From positions 1 to 34,564 of the forward strand of contig NZ_RPRY01000039.1 of assembly GCF_003949795.1 (NCBI RefSeq): a stretch of 34,564 nt of DNA. The letters are read 5' to 3'. Positions within the stretch are counted from its first letter, which is position 1. Every line of letters begins with the position of its first letter. The position numbers and the translations under genes are program-made. The stretch is from Streptomyces sp. WAC06614. GTDB taxonomy: Bacteria; Actinomycetota; Actinomycetes; Streptomycetales; Streptomycetaceae. This document shows, piece after piece, positions 6,245-17,454 of the stretch. The notes under the pieces are model-generated. The model did not search any database, had not been told where the DNA came from, and saw only the letters and a program-made list of their open reading frames with translations.

Positions 6245-8830
6245 TCAGGCCCGGGCGTCGGCCGCCTGGGCGCGCAGAGCGCGCTCGACGCCCGAGCGCG
6301 ACTCCGACACCAGCCGCCGCAGCGCGGCGTTCGGCTCGGCCGAAGCCAGCCACGCGTCCGTCGCGTCCAGGGTCTCCTGGGACACCAGCAGCGACGGGTA
6401 CAGGCCCACCGCGATCTGCTGCGCGATCTCGTGGCTGCGCGAGTCCCACACGCCCTTGACCGCCGCGAAGTACTTCGCCGCGTACGGCGCCAGCAGCTCC
6501 CGCTGGTCGGACTGGACGAAGCCGCCGATCACGGCCTCCTGCACCGCGTTCGGCAGGTCCGCGGACTCCACCACCGACGCCCACGCGGCCGCCTTGGCCT
6601 CGGCCGTCGGCCGCGCCGCCCGGGCCGTGGCCGCGTGCCGCTCGCCCGCCGCCGTCCGGTCCCGCTCCAGCTCGGCCGCGATCTCCGCCTCGTCGGCCCG
6701 GCCGGTCGCGGCCAGCCGCTCCAGGAAGGTCCAGCGCAGCTCGGTGTCGACGGCCAGGCCCTCGATCGTCTCGCTGCCGTCCAGCAGCCCGGCGAGCAGC
6801 GTGAGCTGCTCCTCCGTCCGCGCCGTCGCCGCGAAGGCACGGGCCCACGCCAGCTGGTGGTCGCTGCCGGGCGCGGCGGCCCGCAGGTGCTCCAGCGTGG
6901 CTTCCGTCCACCGCGCCAGGCCCGTCCCGCGCCACGCCGGGTCGGCGTACAGGTCGAGGGCCAGCTTCACCTGGCGGTGCAGGGACTGCACCACGCCGAT
7001 GTCGGTCTCCTTGGCGATCCCGGACAGCACCAGCGCCAGGTAGTCGCGCGTGGCCAGCTCGCCGTCGCGGGTCATGTCCCACGCCGACGCCCAGCACAGC
7101 GCCCGCGGCAGCGAGGCCTCGAAGTCGCCCAGGTGCGCGGTGACCTTCGCCAGGGACTCGGCGTCCAGGCGGACCTTGGCGTACGACAGGTCGTCGTCGT
7201 TGAGCAGGACCACGTCCGGGCGGGCGTGGCCGACCAGCTCGGGGACGTCCGTCAGCTCGGCCGCGGCGATGTCCAGCTCGACCCGGCGCTCGCGCAGCAG
7301 CTTGCCGCCCGCCTCGTCCAGGGAGTAGAAGCCGATCGCGATGCGGTGCGGGCGCAGCACCGGCTCGCCCTTGGCGCCGGCCGGCAGCGCCGGGGCCTCC
7401 TGTCGGACCTTGAACGAGGTGATCACCCCGTGCGCGTCGGTCTCGATCTCCGGGCGCAGCACGTTGATGCCGGCCGTCTCCAGCCACGCCTTCGACCAGG
7501 CCGCCAGGTCACGGCCGGAGGTCTCCTCCAGCGCGCCCAGCAGGTCGCTCAGGCGGGTGTTGCCGAACGCGTGCTGCTTGAAGTACGCCTGGACGCCCTT
7601 GAAGAACGCGTCCATGCCGACGTACGCCACCAGCTGCTTGAGCACCGAGGCGCCCTTGGCGTAGGTGATGCCGTCGAAGTTCACCAGGACGTCGTCCAGG
7701 TCGCGGATCTCCGCCATGATCGGGTGGGTGGACGGCAGCTGGTCCTGCCGGTACGCCCAGGTCTTCATGGAGTTCGCGAAGGTGGTCCACGCGTGCGGCC
7801 ACTTCGAGTCCGGGTGGTAGGCCTGGCAGGCGATCGAGGTGTAGGTGGCGAACGACTCGTTCAGCCACAGGTCGTTCCACCACTCCATGGTCACGAGGTC
7901 GCCGAACCACATGTGGGCCAGCTCGTGCAGGATGGTCTCGGCGCGCACCTCGTAGGCGGCGTCCGTCACCTTCGAGCGGAAGACGTACTGGTCGCGGATG
8001 GTCACCGCGCCCGCGTTCTCCATCGCACCGGCGTTGAACTCGGGCACGAAGAGCTGGTCGTACTTGGCGAACGGGTACGCGTAGGCGAACTTCTCCTGGA
8101 ACCAGTCGAAGCCCTGCCGGGTGACCTCGAAGATCGCGTCCGCGTCGAGGAACTCGGCCAGCGACGGCCGGCAGTAGATGCCCAGCGGCACGACCTGCCC
8201 GTCCGGGCCCTCGTAGGTGCTGTGCACCGAGTGGTACGGGCCGACGATCAGCGCGGTGATGTACGTCGAGATGCGCGGGGTCGGCTCAAAGACCCACACG
8301 TCGTCCTTGACCTCGGCCGGCGTCGGGGTCGGCGAGTTCGAGATGACGGTCCAGCCCGCGGGGGCCTTCACGGTGAACTGGAAGGTCGCCTTCAGGTCGG
8401 GCTGCTCGAAGTTGGCGAAGACGCGGCGGGCGTCCGGCACCTCGAACTGGGTGTAGAGGTAGGCCTGGTCGTCGACCGGGTCGACGAAGCGGTGCAGGCC
8501 CTCGCCGGTGTTGGTGTACGCGCAGTCGGCGACCACCCGCAGCTCGTTCGCGCCCTGCTGCAGGTGGCGCAGGGCGATCCGCGAGTCGCGGAAGACCGCC
8601 GCCACGTCCAGCGAGCTGCCGTTGAGGACGACCTCGTGCACGGCCGGCGCGACCAGGTCGATGAAGGTCTCGGCGTCCGCCTCGGCGGACCGGAAGCGCA
8701 CCGTCGTCACGGAGCGGTACGTGCCGCCCTCCTGCGCGCCGCTCAGATCGAGGTCGATCTCGTAGGCGTCGACGGTGAGCAGCTTCGCCCGCTGCTGAGC
8801 CTCTTCACGGGTCAGGTTCGTGCCAGGCAC
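6245..8830 (-). CDS. pepN: Aminopeptidase N (M1 family, zinc), first copy
   Basis: PepN removes N-terminal amino acids from peptides in the cytoplasm. The 861-residue protein has the M1 layout: an N-terminal beta domain, a catalytic domain with GAMEN at residues 268-272, and the zinc site HELAH at 302-306 with the third ligand Glu325 in NESFA. A long helical ERAP1-like C-terminal domain follows. All catalytic residues are present. The frame extends upstream to 8878, but GTG 8830 is preferred. AAGGAG at 8839-8844 lies eight bases before it, and the resulting start (PGTNLTREEAQQRAKLL) matches the start of the second PepN in this window. It lies downstream of asd on the same strand, with a terminator between them, so it probably has its own promoter. 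Confidence 0.95.
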   Translation of the reverse strand: MPGTNLTREEAQQRAKLLTVDAYEIDLDLSGAQEGGTYRSVTTVRFRSAEADAETFIDLVAPAVHEVVLNGSSLDVAAVFRDSRIALRHLQQGANELRVVADCAYTNTGEGLHRFVDPVDDQAYLYTQFEVPDARRVFANFEQPDLKATFQFTVKAPAGWTVISNSPTPTPAEVKDDVWVFEPTPRISTYITALIVGPYHSVHSTYEGPDGQVVPLGIYCRPSLAEFLDADAIFEVTRQGFDWFQEKFAYAYPFAKYDQLFVPEFNAGAMENAGAVTIRDQYVFRSKVTDAAYEVRAETILHELAHMWFGDLVTMEWWNDLWLNESFATYTSIACQAYHPDSKWPHAWTTFANSMKTWAYRQDQLPSTHPIMAEIRDLDDVLVNFDGITYAKGASVLKQLVAYVGMDAFFKGVQAYFKQHAFGNTRLSDLLGALEETSGRDLAAWSKAWLETAGINVLRPEIETDAHGVITSFKVRQEAPALPAGAKGEPVLRPHRIAIGFYSLDEAGGKLLRERRVELDIAAAELTDVPELVGHARPDVVLLNDDDLSYAKVRLDAESLAKVTAHLGDFEASLPRALCWASAWDMTRDGELATRDYLALVLSGIAKETDIGVVQSLHRQVKLALDLYADPAWRGTGLARWTEATLEHLRAAAPGSDHQLAWARAFAATARTEEQLTLLAGLLDGSETIEGLAVDTELRWTFLERLAATGRADEAEIAAELERDRTAAGERHAATARAARPTAEAKAAAWASVVESADLPNAVQEAVIGGFVQSDQRELLAPYAAKYFAAVKGVWDSRSHEIAQQIAVGLYPSLLVSQETLDATDAWLASAEPNAALRRLVSESRSGVERALRAQAADARA

Positions 8831-8883
8831 GCGTTCATCTCCTTCGATGGTGACGGTCGCGGCCATCCTTGCACGCATAGCGG

Positions 8884-8917
8884 ACGGGAGGGCACCCCAT
8901 TACGGGGGCCCTCCCGT
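8884..8917 (-). terminator. Terminator after asd
   Basis: ACGGGAGGGC at 8884-8893 pairs with GCCCTCCCGT at 8908-8917, and an inner CCCC/GGGG pairing encloses ATTAC. It lies 36 bases past the asd stop and upstream of pepN, so it separates the two genes. Confidence 0.75.
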
Positions 8918-8927
8918 GCGGCCCGCA

Positions 8928-8951
8928 GATCGGTCGGGGGATCGGTCGGGG
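8928..8951. repeat. Exact 12-bp tandem repeat
   Basis: GATCGGTCGGGG occurs twice head to tail, at 8928-8939 and 8940-8951, directly after the asd stop codon. It has no evident function. Confidence 0.7.
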
Positions 8952-8952
8952 A

Positions 8953-11799
<2,847 letters not shown>

Positions 11800-11807
11800 T
11801 CACCGTG

Positions 11808-14800
11808 TTACGGGGTGACCTTCTCGATCTGGACGCTGGCGGTGCCGGCGGGGGTGCCGCGGCCGCTCAGCAGCTGGAGCTGGCCGAAGAACTGGCGGCC
11901 CTCCGGAGCGGCGGAGCTGACGAGCACGTTGGCCGAGACCGTCGCCGAACCACCGCTGGCGAGGTTCACCGCGGCCGACTCGTCCACCTGGACGGAGCCG
12001 AGGGCCGAGGAGAAGTACACGTCGCGGTAGTCGTAGGTGGTGCTGCCGGCCGGGACCGCGTAGCCGATCACCTTGACGGTGTAGGTACCGGCGGCCGGGT
12101 TGGCCAGGGTCACGGCCTCCTCGGAGTCGCCGTCGGCCGAGGAGCCGACCTTGACGCCGTCCTTGTAGACCTCCAGGTCGAGGTCGGCGCCGGCGTCGGA
12201 GGTGCCGCCGATGGCGACGTCCAGACGGGAGACGCCCGCCCCGATGGTGACCGTGGAGGTCTGGGTCTCACCGTTGGCGATGGTGGGCTTGGCGACCTTG
12301 GCGGAGCCGAGCGCACCGCCCTGGAGCTTGCCGCCGGTGATGGCCGCGGCCTGGTTCTTGACCGTCCACTGGACCGGGGCCGGGGTGCCCTGCTTCACCT
12401 CGGGCAGGACCTTGACCGCCGGGTCGAAGGCCGCGCCGAGGAGGGTGACGTCCAGCTTGTACGGGTTGTCCAGCAGCGGCGACGTACGACGGGCCTCGAC
12501 CTCGATCTCCCAGACGCCCGGCTGCGGGTTCGCGTACGAGCGCAGGTCGGGGCGGCAGGTGTTGGCCGGGTTGTCGTAGTTCGGGTAGCACATGGTCGTC
12601 GCGGTGTTCTCGACGGGCGTGCCGTACGGGTGGATCGCGATGAAGCGGGTCTGGCTGCCGGCCGCGAGGTCGCCCAGCGAGACCTCGAGGGCCTTGGCGC
12701 CCTGCGGCACCGTCACGTAGTAGGAGCGGTGGCTGTTGCGCTGCACCGAGCCGGACTGCGAGACGGCGTACGAGGGCTGCGCCAGCGGGGCGGAGACGAC
12801 GACGGTCGACAGGATCTGCTTGTCGACGCCCTCGGTGGACTCGTCGTCCAGCTCCAGGATCGCGCTGTGCACGCCGGCCGTCTTGGCCTGGGCCTCGATC
12901 TTGATGGTGACCGGCTTGTTCAGCGGCAGCGTGGCGTAGTCGTAGCCGCCGAGGATCTTGAACGTGCCGTCGTTGTTGCGCAGGCTCAGGTTGTGGCGGG
13001 TGCCGTACTTCACGCCCGAGGTGCGGGTGACCACGACGTTGTACGTCTTCTTCTGGCCGACCTTCAGGCCGCCCTCACGGTCGTAGACGCCGGTGCCGAA
13101 GCCCGGGGTCTTCAGGAACTGGTCGAGCGCGGTGTCGACCGGAGCCTTGACGGTGTAGTCGTTGGCCTTGGCGCCGCGCTGGATCGACTCCCAGGCCGCC
13201 ACGATGTCGATCAGGCCCGCGCCCTGGGCGTGCGCCGGGACGTCGTCGATCTTCTTGGCGGTGCTGGTGAGCGCCGTGCGCAGACCGGCCGGGTCCAGCT
13301 TGACGCCGGCCTGCTTGGCGGCCGACAGCAGCAGGGCGCTGGCGCCCGCCGCCTGCGGCGAGGCCATCGAGGTGCCCTGGAGCATGCCGTAGCCGGCGGG
13401 CAGGGTGTAGCCGGACTCCTTGACGGGAGCGCCGGGCAGCCAGGTCTGGATGGTGTTGATCGCCGCACCGGGGGCGGTCAGGGTCGGCGTCATGCCGCCG
13501 TCCTCACGCGGACCGCGCGAGGAGAAGGGGAACATGTCGTACGCCTTGGTGACGCCGGAGCCGTAGTTGGCGGCCCAGGTCTCCTTGGAGATCGACGCGC
13601 CCACGCTGATGACCTTGTCGGCGAGGCCGGGGTCACCGATGGTGTTCAGGCCGGGGCCGGAGTTGCCCGCGGAGATCACCAGCTGGACGCCGTACTTGTC
13701 GATCAGGTTGGTGTAGAGCTCGGCGCGGGCGTTGTTGCCGTCGTTCAGCGCCGGCAGACCGCCGATGGACATGTTGACGATGTCCACCCCGCGGTTGACG
13801 ACGAGGTCGATCATGCCCTCGGTCAGCGCCACGTTGGTGCAGCCGCCGCTCCAGGAGCAGGCGCGCGAGGAGACGATCTTCGCGCCGGGGGCGGCGCCGT
13901 TCATCGTGCCGCCGAACAGGCCGTTGGCGGAGGTGATGCCGGCGACGTGGGTGCCGTGCTCGGACTCGATGATGCCGACGTTGACGAAGTCGGCCTTCTT
14001 GCCGACCCAGTCCCCGCCGTACGGGTCCATCGGGACGTCCTTGCGGATCTCGATCACGAACGGGATGCGCTCGGCGACGTCGGTCGCCGGGTTGTCCGTG
14101 CCGAAGTAGCCGATCTGGTAGCCGTCCTTGTACGGCTTCATCGGCTCGTTGTTGGTGAAGTCGCCGTCCTGGTCGGTGTCGACGCGGACGGTGCCGGCCG
14201 CCGGGTCGTACAGCAGGCCGAACTGGTCGGTCTTGTCGCCGTCGCGGTTGACGTCACCGGCCATGTCACCGGTGGCGGTGATCGACTCGCTGAAGCGGCT
14301 CCACTGGAACGAGCCCGCGGGCGCCTTCCAGGTGCGGCCGCCGACGGTGAACTCGCCGCCGCTGACCGGGGTCACCTGCGGACGCCAGGTGGCGTCGCTG
14401 TCGGTGATCGGGTCGGTCGCGGTCACCCAGTCGACGATCTTGCGCTCGCCGGTGGTGGTCTTCTGCAGGGCCGGGTGGCCCAGGTCGACACCGGAGTCGA
14501 GGATGCCGATGGTCACCCCGCGGCCGTCGGCCTGCGGGTTGTGCTGCACGAAGTCCACCGCGCCCGTCTCGAAGGACGGGTTGTACGGGTTCTTCGCCGG
14601 GGTGTTCTTGTCCGGCGCCGCGTAGCTCTCGGCGGCCGTCTTCTTGACCGTCCCCGTCTCGCGGTCGGCGTCGGGGCGCGGGTCGGGCAGCTGGATCTCG
14701 TGGCGCAGGTCCATGCCGTGCACCGAGTCGAGCTTGGCGGCGGCCTTGAGGGCGCCCTCCGCCTTGTCGGTGGGCAGGGTGGCGCGGACGTAACCGAGGT

Positions 14801-15125
14801 CGTCGTACGTCTTGCCGACCGAGCCGCCCTGGACCTTGCCGAGCTGGTCGGCGACCTGCTTCGTCTGGCCGGGGGCGGTGGCCACCATCACGGTGACGGT
14901 CTTCTCGCCCTTGGCCTGCGCCTGCTGGAGCAGTTCGACGTCGGCCGAACCGAGCTTCTTGTCGGCGGACTTGACCGGGGCGGTCGAGCCCGGGTCGTCG
15001 GCGCCGGTCACCGCGAACGCGGGCGCGGCGCCGGCTGCGACGAGCGCGGCGACCAGGCCCGCGGCCGCGGCGACGCGCGCGGCGCGTCGGGCCCCGGGTA
15101 TGGAGCTGGGGGATTCGAGGGTCAT
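11808..15125 (-). CDS. Large secreted subtilisin-like serine protease (S8)
   Basis: The 1105-residue secreted protease has a signal peptide ending AFA at residue 38 and a propeptide-like region to about residue 180. The catalytic triad is Asp210 (ILDSGVD), His390 (EHGTHVAG) and Ser586 (GTSMASP). The 180 residues between Asp and His are far more than in subtilisin. This insert holds two calcium-loop-like segments, DVNRDGDKTD and DTDQDGDFTN. About 500 residues follow the domain: beta-rich modules, including a PPC-like domain near the end (DAGADLDLEVYKDG). Such large subtilases are common exoproteases of Streptomyces. ATG 15125 is preferred over the ATG at 15131 because AGGG directly abuts the latter but is six bases from the former. 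It is convergent with the M28 peptidase and probably monocistronic. Confidence 0.93.
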   Translation of the reverse strand: MTLESPSSIPGARRAARVAAAAGLVAALVAAGAAPAFAVTGADDPGSTAPVKSADKKLGSADVELLQQAQAKGEKTVTVMVATAPGQTKQVADQLGKVQGGSVGKTYDDLGYVRATLPTDKAEGALKAAAKLDSVHGMDLRHEIQLPDPRPDADRETGTVKKTAAESYAAPDKNTPAKNPYNPSFETGAVDFVQHNPQADGRGVTIGILDSGVDLGHPALQKTTTGERKIVDWVTATDPITDSDATWRPQVTPVSGGEFTVGGRTWKAPAGSFQWSRFSESITATGDMAGDVNRDGDKTDQFGLLYDPAAGTVRVDTDQDGDFTNNEPMKPYKDGYQIGYFGTDNPATDVAERIPFVIEIRKDVPMDPYGGDWVGKKADFVNVGIIESEHGTHVAGITSANGLFGGTMNGAAPGAKIVSSRACSWSGGCTNVALTEGMIDLVVNRGVDIVNMSIGGLPALNDGNNARAELYTNLIDKYGVQLVISAGNSGPGLNTIGDPGLADKVISVGASISKETWAANYGSGVTKAYDMFPFSSRGPREDGGMTPTLTAPGAAINTIQTWLPGAPVKESGYTLPAGYGMLQGTSMASPQAAGASALLLSAAKQAGVKLDPAGLRTALTSTAKKIDDVPAHAQGAGLIDIVAAWESIQRGAKANDYTVKAPVDTALDQFLKTPGFGTGVYDREGGLKVGQKKTYNVVVTRTSGVKYGTRHNLSLRNNDGTFKILGGYDYATLPLNKPVTIKIEAQAKTAGVHSAILELDDESTEGVDKQILSTVVVSAPLAQPSYAVSQSGSVQRNSHRSYYVTVPQGAKALEVSLGDLAAGSQTRFIAIHPYGTPVENTATTMCYPNYDNPANTCRPDLRSYANPQPGVWEIEVEARRTSPLLDNPYKLDVTLLGAAFDPAVKVLPEVKQGTPAPVQWTVKNQAAAITGGKLQGGALGSAKVAKPTIANGETQTSTVTIGAGVSRLDVAIGGTSDAGADLDLEVYKDGVKVGSSADGDSEEAVTLANPAAGTYTVKVIGYAVPAGSTTYDYRDVYFSSALGSVQVDESAAVNLASGGSATVSANVLVSSAAPEGRQFFGQLQLLSGRGTPAGTASVQIEKVTP

Positions 15126-15398
15126 CAGCATCCCTGTGAAGTGGAAGAAACGGTCCGGATTTCGGTGCCGGATGACCGGTCAGCTTTGCGCAAGTGACAG
15201 GTGTTTGGGGAGCCTTGTTATTGACCCGTACTCGTCATGGCGGTATCTCGCCAGCGCGGGGTATGCGCCATCGAGGCCGTAACGGGGCAGACCGGTACGA
15301 CCTGACGGCATGGGTGAGTTGATTTGTAGACTTTCCGACCCGAGGTCAGCGCCCCCTCGAAGATCGCTCCTCGGCCGGGTGTGACAACTTCGGGGCCG
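15126..15398. other. Intergenic region upstream of the subtilase
   Basis: These 273 bases hold the subtilase promoter and the 3' flank of the CGNR gene, both on the minus strand. The stretch 15165-15330 is less GC-rich than the neighbouring genes, as expected for promoter DNA. I found no convincing -35/-10 pair, no long dyad and no credible small gene. Confidence 0.4.
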
Positions 15399-15959
15399 TC
15401 AGCGCTCGCGCGTGCGCGCGTAGTGGCGCGAGGCCTTCGCCCGGTTCCCGCAGGCCGCCATCGAGCACCACCGCCGGGTGCCGTTGCGCGAGGTGTCGAA
15501 GAAGTGCAGGACGCAGGAGGCCGACGCGCACGGGCGGATCCGGTCGGGCCCGGCAGCCAGCAGGTCCAGGTAGTTCCGTGCGGCGGTCCAGGCCGGACCC
15601 CAGGACGGGTCGGCGAACTCGGGCCGCTCGCCCTGCCCGTCGGCGTCCAGCGTGAGCCGGATCCGGCCGTGCTCCAGTACGCCGTCCACCAGGGCCAGGG
15701 CGGAGGCGTCGGCGGGGGCGGCGACCGCGCGGGCGAGCGCCTCGCGGGCGGTCAGCAGGTGGATCAGGGTCGGGGCGTCGGCGCGGAAGCGCTGCTCCAG
15801 CCCGTTGGTGCCCAGCCAGACGGCCAGGCCCTCCATCCGGGTCAGGCCGTCGGCCCCCGCGAACAGGTCCTGCAGCTCGCCGTCGCGCATCCATCGGGTG
15901 TTGAGCAGGTCCAGGGCGACCGGCTCGCCGGTCAGCGGTCGCGGGTCCGTCCCCGTCAT
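15399..15959 (-). CDS. CGNR zinc-finger / ABATE-domain transcriptional regulator
   Basis: The 186-residue protein has the ABATE domain at about residues 10-125 (PVALDLLNTRWMRDGELQDL). A C-terminal CGNR zinc finger at about 143-186 has Cys pairs in RPCASASCVLHFFDTSRN and RWCSMAACGNRAKASRHY, with the eponymous CGNR present. This family is nearly restricted to actinobacteria and some other soil bacteria and usually regulates a neighbouring gene. ATG 15959 has GGAGG six bases upstream. The divergent gene is a VOC protein, and an inverted repeat overlaps its promoter, so autoregulated control of the VOC/flavin operon is the likely role (inference). The ligand is unknown. Confidence 0.92.
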   Translation of the reverse strand: MTGTDPRPLTGEPVALDLLNTRWMRDGELQDLFAGADGLTRMEGLAVWLGTNGLEQRFRADAPTLIHLLTAREALARAVAAPADASALALVDGVLEHGRIRLTLDADGQGERPEFADPSWGPAWTAARNYLDLLAAGPDRIRPCASASCVLHFFDTSRNGTRRWCSMAACGNRAKASRHYARTRER

Positions 15960-16006
15960 GTGCTGCCTCCGTCGTCACTGCTAACCCCTCAAGGGTACGT
16001 GACCGG

Positions 16007-16056
16007 TTGACCGATGGATCTCTAACCTCTAAAGTCGTTTTAGAAGGTTAGATCGC
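16007..16056 (+). promoter_or_regulatory. VOC operon promoter with overlapping operator
   Basis: -35 TTGACC at 16007-16012, a 17-bp spacer and -10 TAAAGT at 16030-16035 form a good vegetative-type promoter. An imperfect inverted repeat, TCTAACCTCTAAA at 16021-16033 and TTTTAGAAGGTTAGA at 16038-16052, is flanked by GATC on both sides. It covers the -10 and probable start site, as expected for a repressor site, most simply the divergent CGNR protein. Confidence 0.65.
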
Positions 16057-16093
16057 ACGCATCGTCGTGCCCGGCAAGGGGAAGGGAATCTTC

Positions 16094-16555
16094 ATGACCA
16101 CCGCCACCATCGGCAGGCTGCGCACCGGCCACGTGGGCCTGGGCGTCACCGAGCTGACCCGCTCGCTCGCCTTCTACCGCGAGGCCCTCGGCTTCGAGCT
16201 CCTCCGCGAGGGCGAGGAGGAGGGCCGCCGGTACGCCTTCCTGGGCCGCGACGGGGAGCTCGTGCTCACCCTGTGGGAGCAGGCCACCGGCCCCTTCGCC
16301 CCCGCCGCCGCCGGGCTGCACCACCTGGCGTTCTCCGCCGCCGGCATCGAGGAGGTGCGGGCGTACGAGGAGCGGCTGCGCGCGCTCGGGGTCGACTTCG
16401 CCCACGAGGGCGTGGTCGCCCACGCCGAGGGCGCCGCCTCCGGCGGGATCTTCTTCCACGACCCCGACGGCACCCGCCTGGAGATCTCCGCCCCGACCGG
16501 CGCCGAGGGCGCCCCCGCCCCGTCCGGCGCTGCCCCGACCTGCGGGTTCTTCTGA
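16094..16555 (+). CDS. VOC-superfamily (glyoxalase/dioxygenase-like) protein
   Basis: This 153-residue protein has the paired beta-alpha-beta-beta-beta modules of the VOC fold. The first module starts RTGHVGLGVTELTRSLAFYREALGFELL and the second starts with GLHHLAFSA. Metal-ligand-type residues are visible: His in GHVGLGV, His in HHLAFSA and Glu in TRLEISAP, which follows the typical HDPDG turn. VOC proteins include glyoxalases, ring-cleaving dioxygenases and resistance proteins; sequence alone does not say which. ATG 16094 is preceded by GAAGGGAATC. Its TGA stop overlaps the ATG of the next gene by one base (TGATG), indicating translational coupling. It is divergent from the CGNR regulator. 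Confidence 0.88.
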   Translation: MTTATIGRLRTGHVGLGVTELTRSLAFYREALGFELLREGEEEGRRYAFLGRDGELVLTLWEQATGPFAPAAAGLHHLAFSAAGIEEVRAYEERLRALGVDFAHEGVVAHAEGAASGGIFFHDPDGTRLEISAPTGAEGAPAPSGAAPTCGFF

Positions 16556-17454
16556 TGTCCGGCGCCTACCACCAGGGCTCGCGGACCGTGCAGGACCGGG
16601 TCGGCGTACGGGAGCTGGCCGACCACGTCGGGCGGTCGATCACCCCGGTCATCAGGGACGTGGCCGCGGACTTCCTCGCGCGGCAGCCCTTCCTGGTCGT
16701 GGGCGCGGCCGACGCGGCGGGCCGGCTGTGGGCGTCAGCCCTCACCGGGCCGCCCGGCTTCCTCGGCACCCGGGGGACCGGCCGGCTCGTCGTCGACGGC
16801 GCGCTCCCGGCCGGCGACCCGCTCGCCGAGGCGCTGGCCACCGACGGCACCGCGGTCGGCACGATCGCCCTCGATCCGCGCACCCGCCGTCGGATGCGCC
16901 TGAACGGCACGCTCACGGCGGCGCCGCTCGGCGGAGGTTTCACCGTCGACGCAGAGCAGGTATTCGCCAACTGCCCGAAGTACCTCCAGAAACGGCAGCC
17001 GCTGAAGCTGGAACCGGAGGGACCGGGCGTGCTGCGGCGCGGGGACGCGCTCGACGCCGCCCAGCAGCGGGCCGTCCGTGCCGCCGACACGTTCTTCGTG
17101 GCCACCACCGGGCCGGACGGGGTCGACGCCAGCCACCGCGGCGGCAACCCGGGCTTCGTCGAGGTGCGCGGCGCACACGAACTGGCCTGGCCGGACTACC
17201 CGGGCAACAGCATGTTCCTGACCCTGGGCAACCTCGCCGCCGATCCGCGCGCCGGGCTGCTCTTCCCGCACTGGGAGACCGGGGCGCAGCTCCAGATCAG
17301 CGGCCGGGCCCGGACCGCGTTCGCGCCGGACGGCACGCGCACCGTCGTCCTCACCGTCGAGTCCGTCGTCGAGAGCCTTCCCGCGGGCCGGCTCCTGTGG
17401 AGCACCCCGGAATACTCTCCGGCCAACCCTCACCTCGGCAGCACCACGAGGTAG
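16555..17454 (+). CDS. Pyridoxamine 5'-phosphate oxidase family (flavin-binding) protein
   Basis: The 299-residue protein has a helical N-terminus (VGVRELADHVGRSI). Two split-barrel flavin-binding segments follow: FLVVGAADAAGRLWASALTG at about residues 47-66, and FFVATTGPDGVDASHRGGNP followed by GNSMFLTLGNLAADPRAGL at about 181-240. This long two-part form is a recognised subfamily distinct from PdxH. It probably binds FMN, FAD or F420 and reduces or oxidises a small molecule, substrate unknown. It is translationally coupled to the VOC gene, so the pair may detoxify or modify the same compound (inference). Its last 25 bases overlap the 3' end of the convergent DUF559-like gene. Confidence 0.85.
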   Translation: MSGAYHQGSRTVQDRVGVRELADHVGRSITPVIRDVAADFLARQPFLVVGAADAAGRLWASALTGPPGFLGTRGTGRLVVDGALPAGDPLAEALATDGTAVGTIALDPRTRRRMRLNGTLTAAPLGGGFTVDAEQVFANCPKYLQKRQPLKLEPEGPGVLRRGDALDAAQQRAVRAADTFFVATTGPDGVDASHRGGNPGFVEVRGAHELAWPDYPGNSMFLTLGNLAADPRAGLLFPHWETGAQLQISGRARTAFAPDGTRTVVLTVESVVESLPAGRLLWSTPEYSPANPHLGSTTR

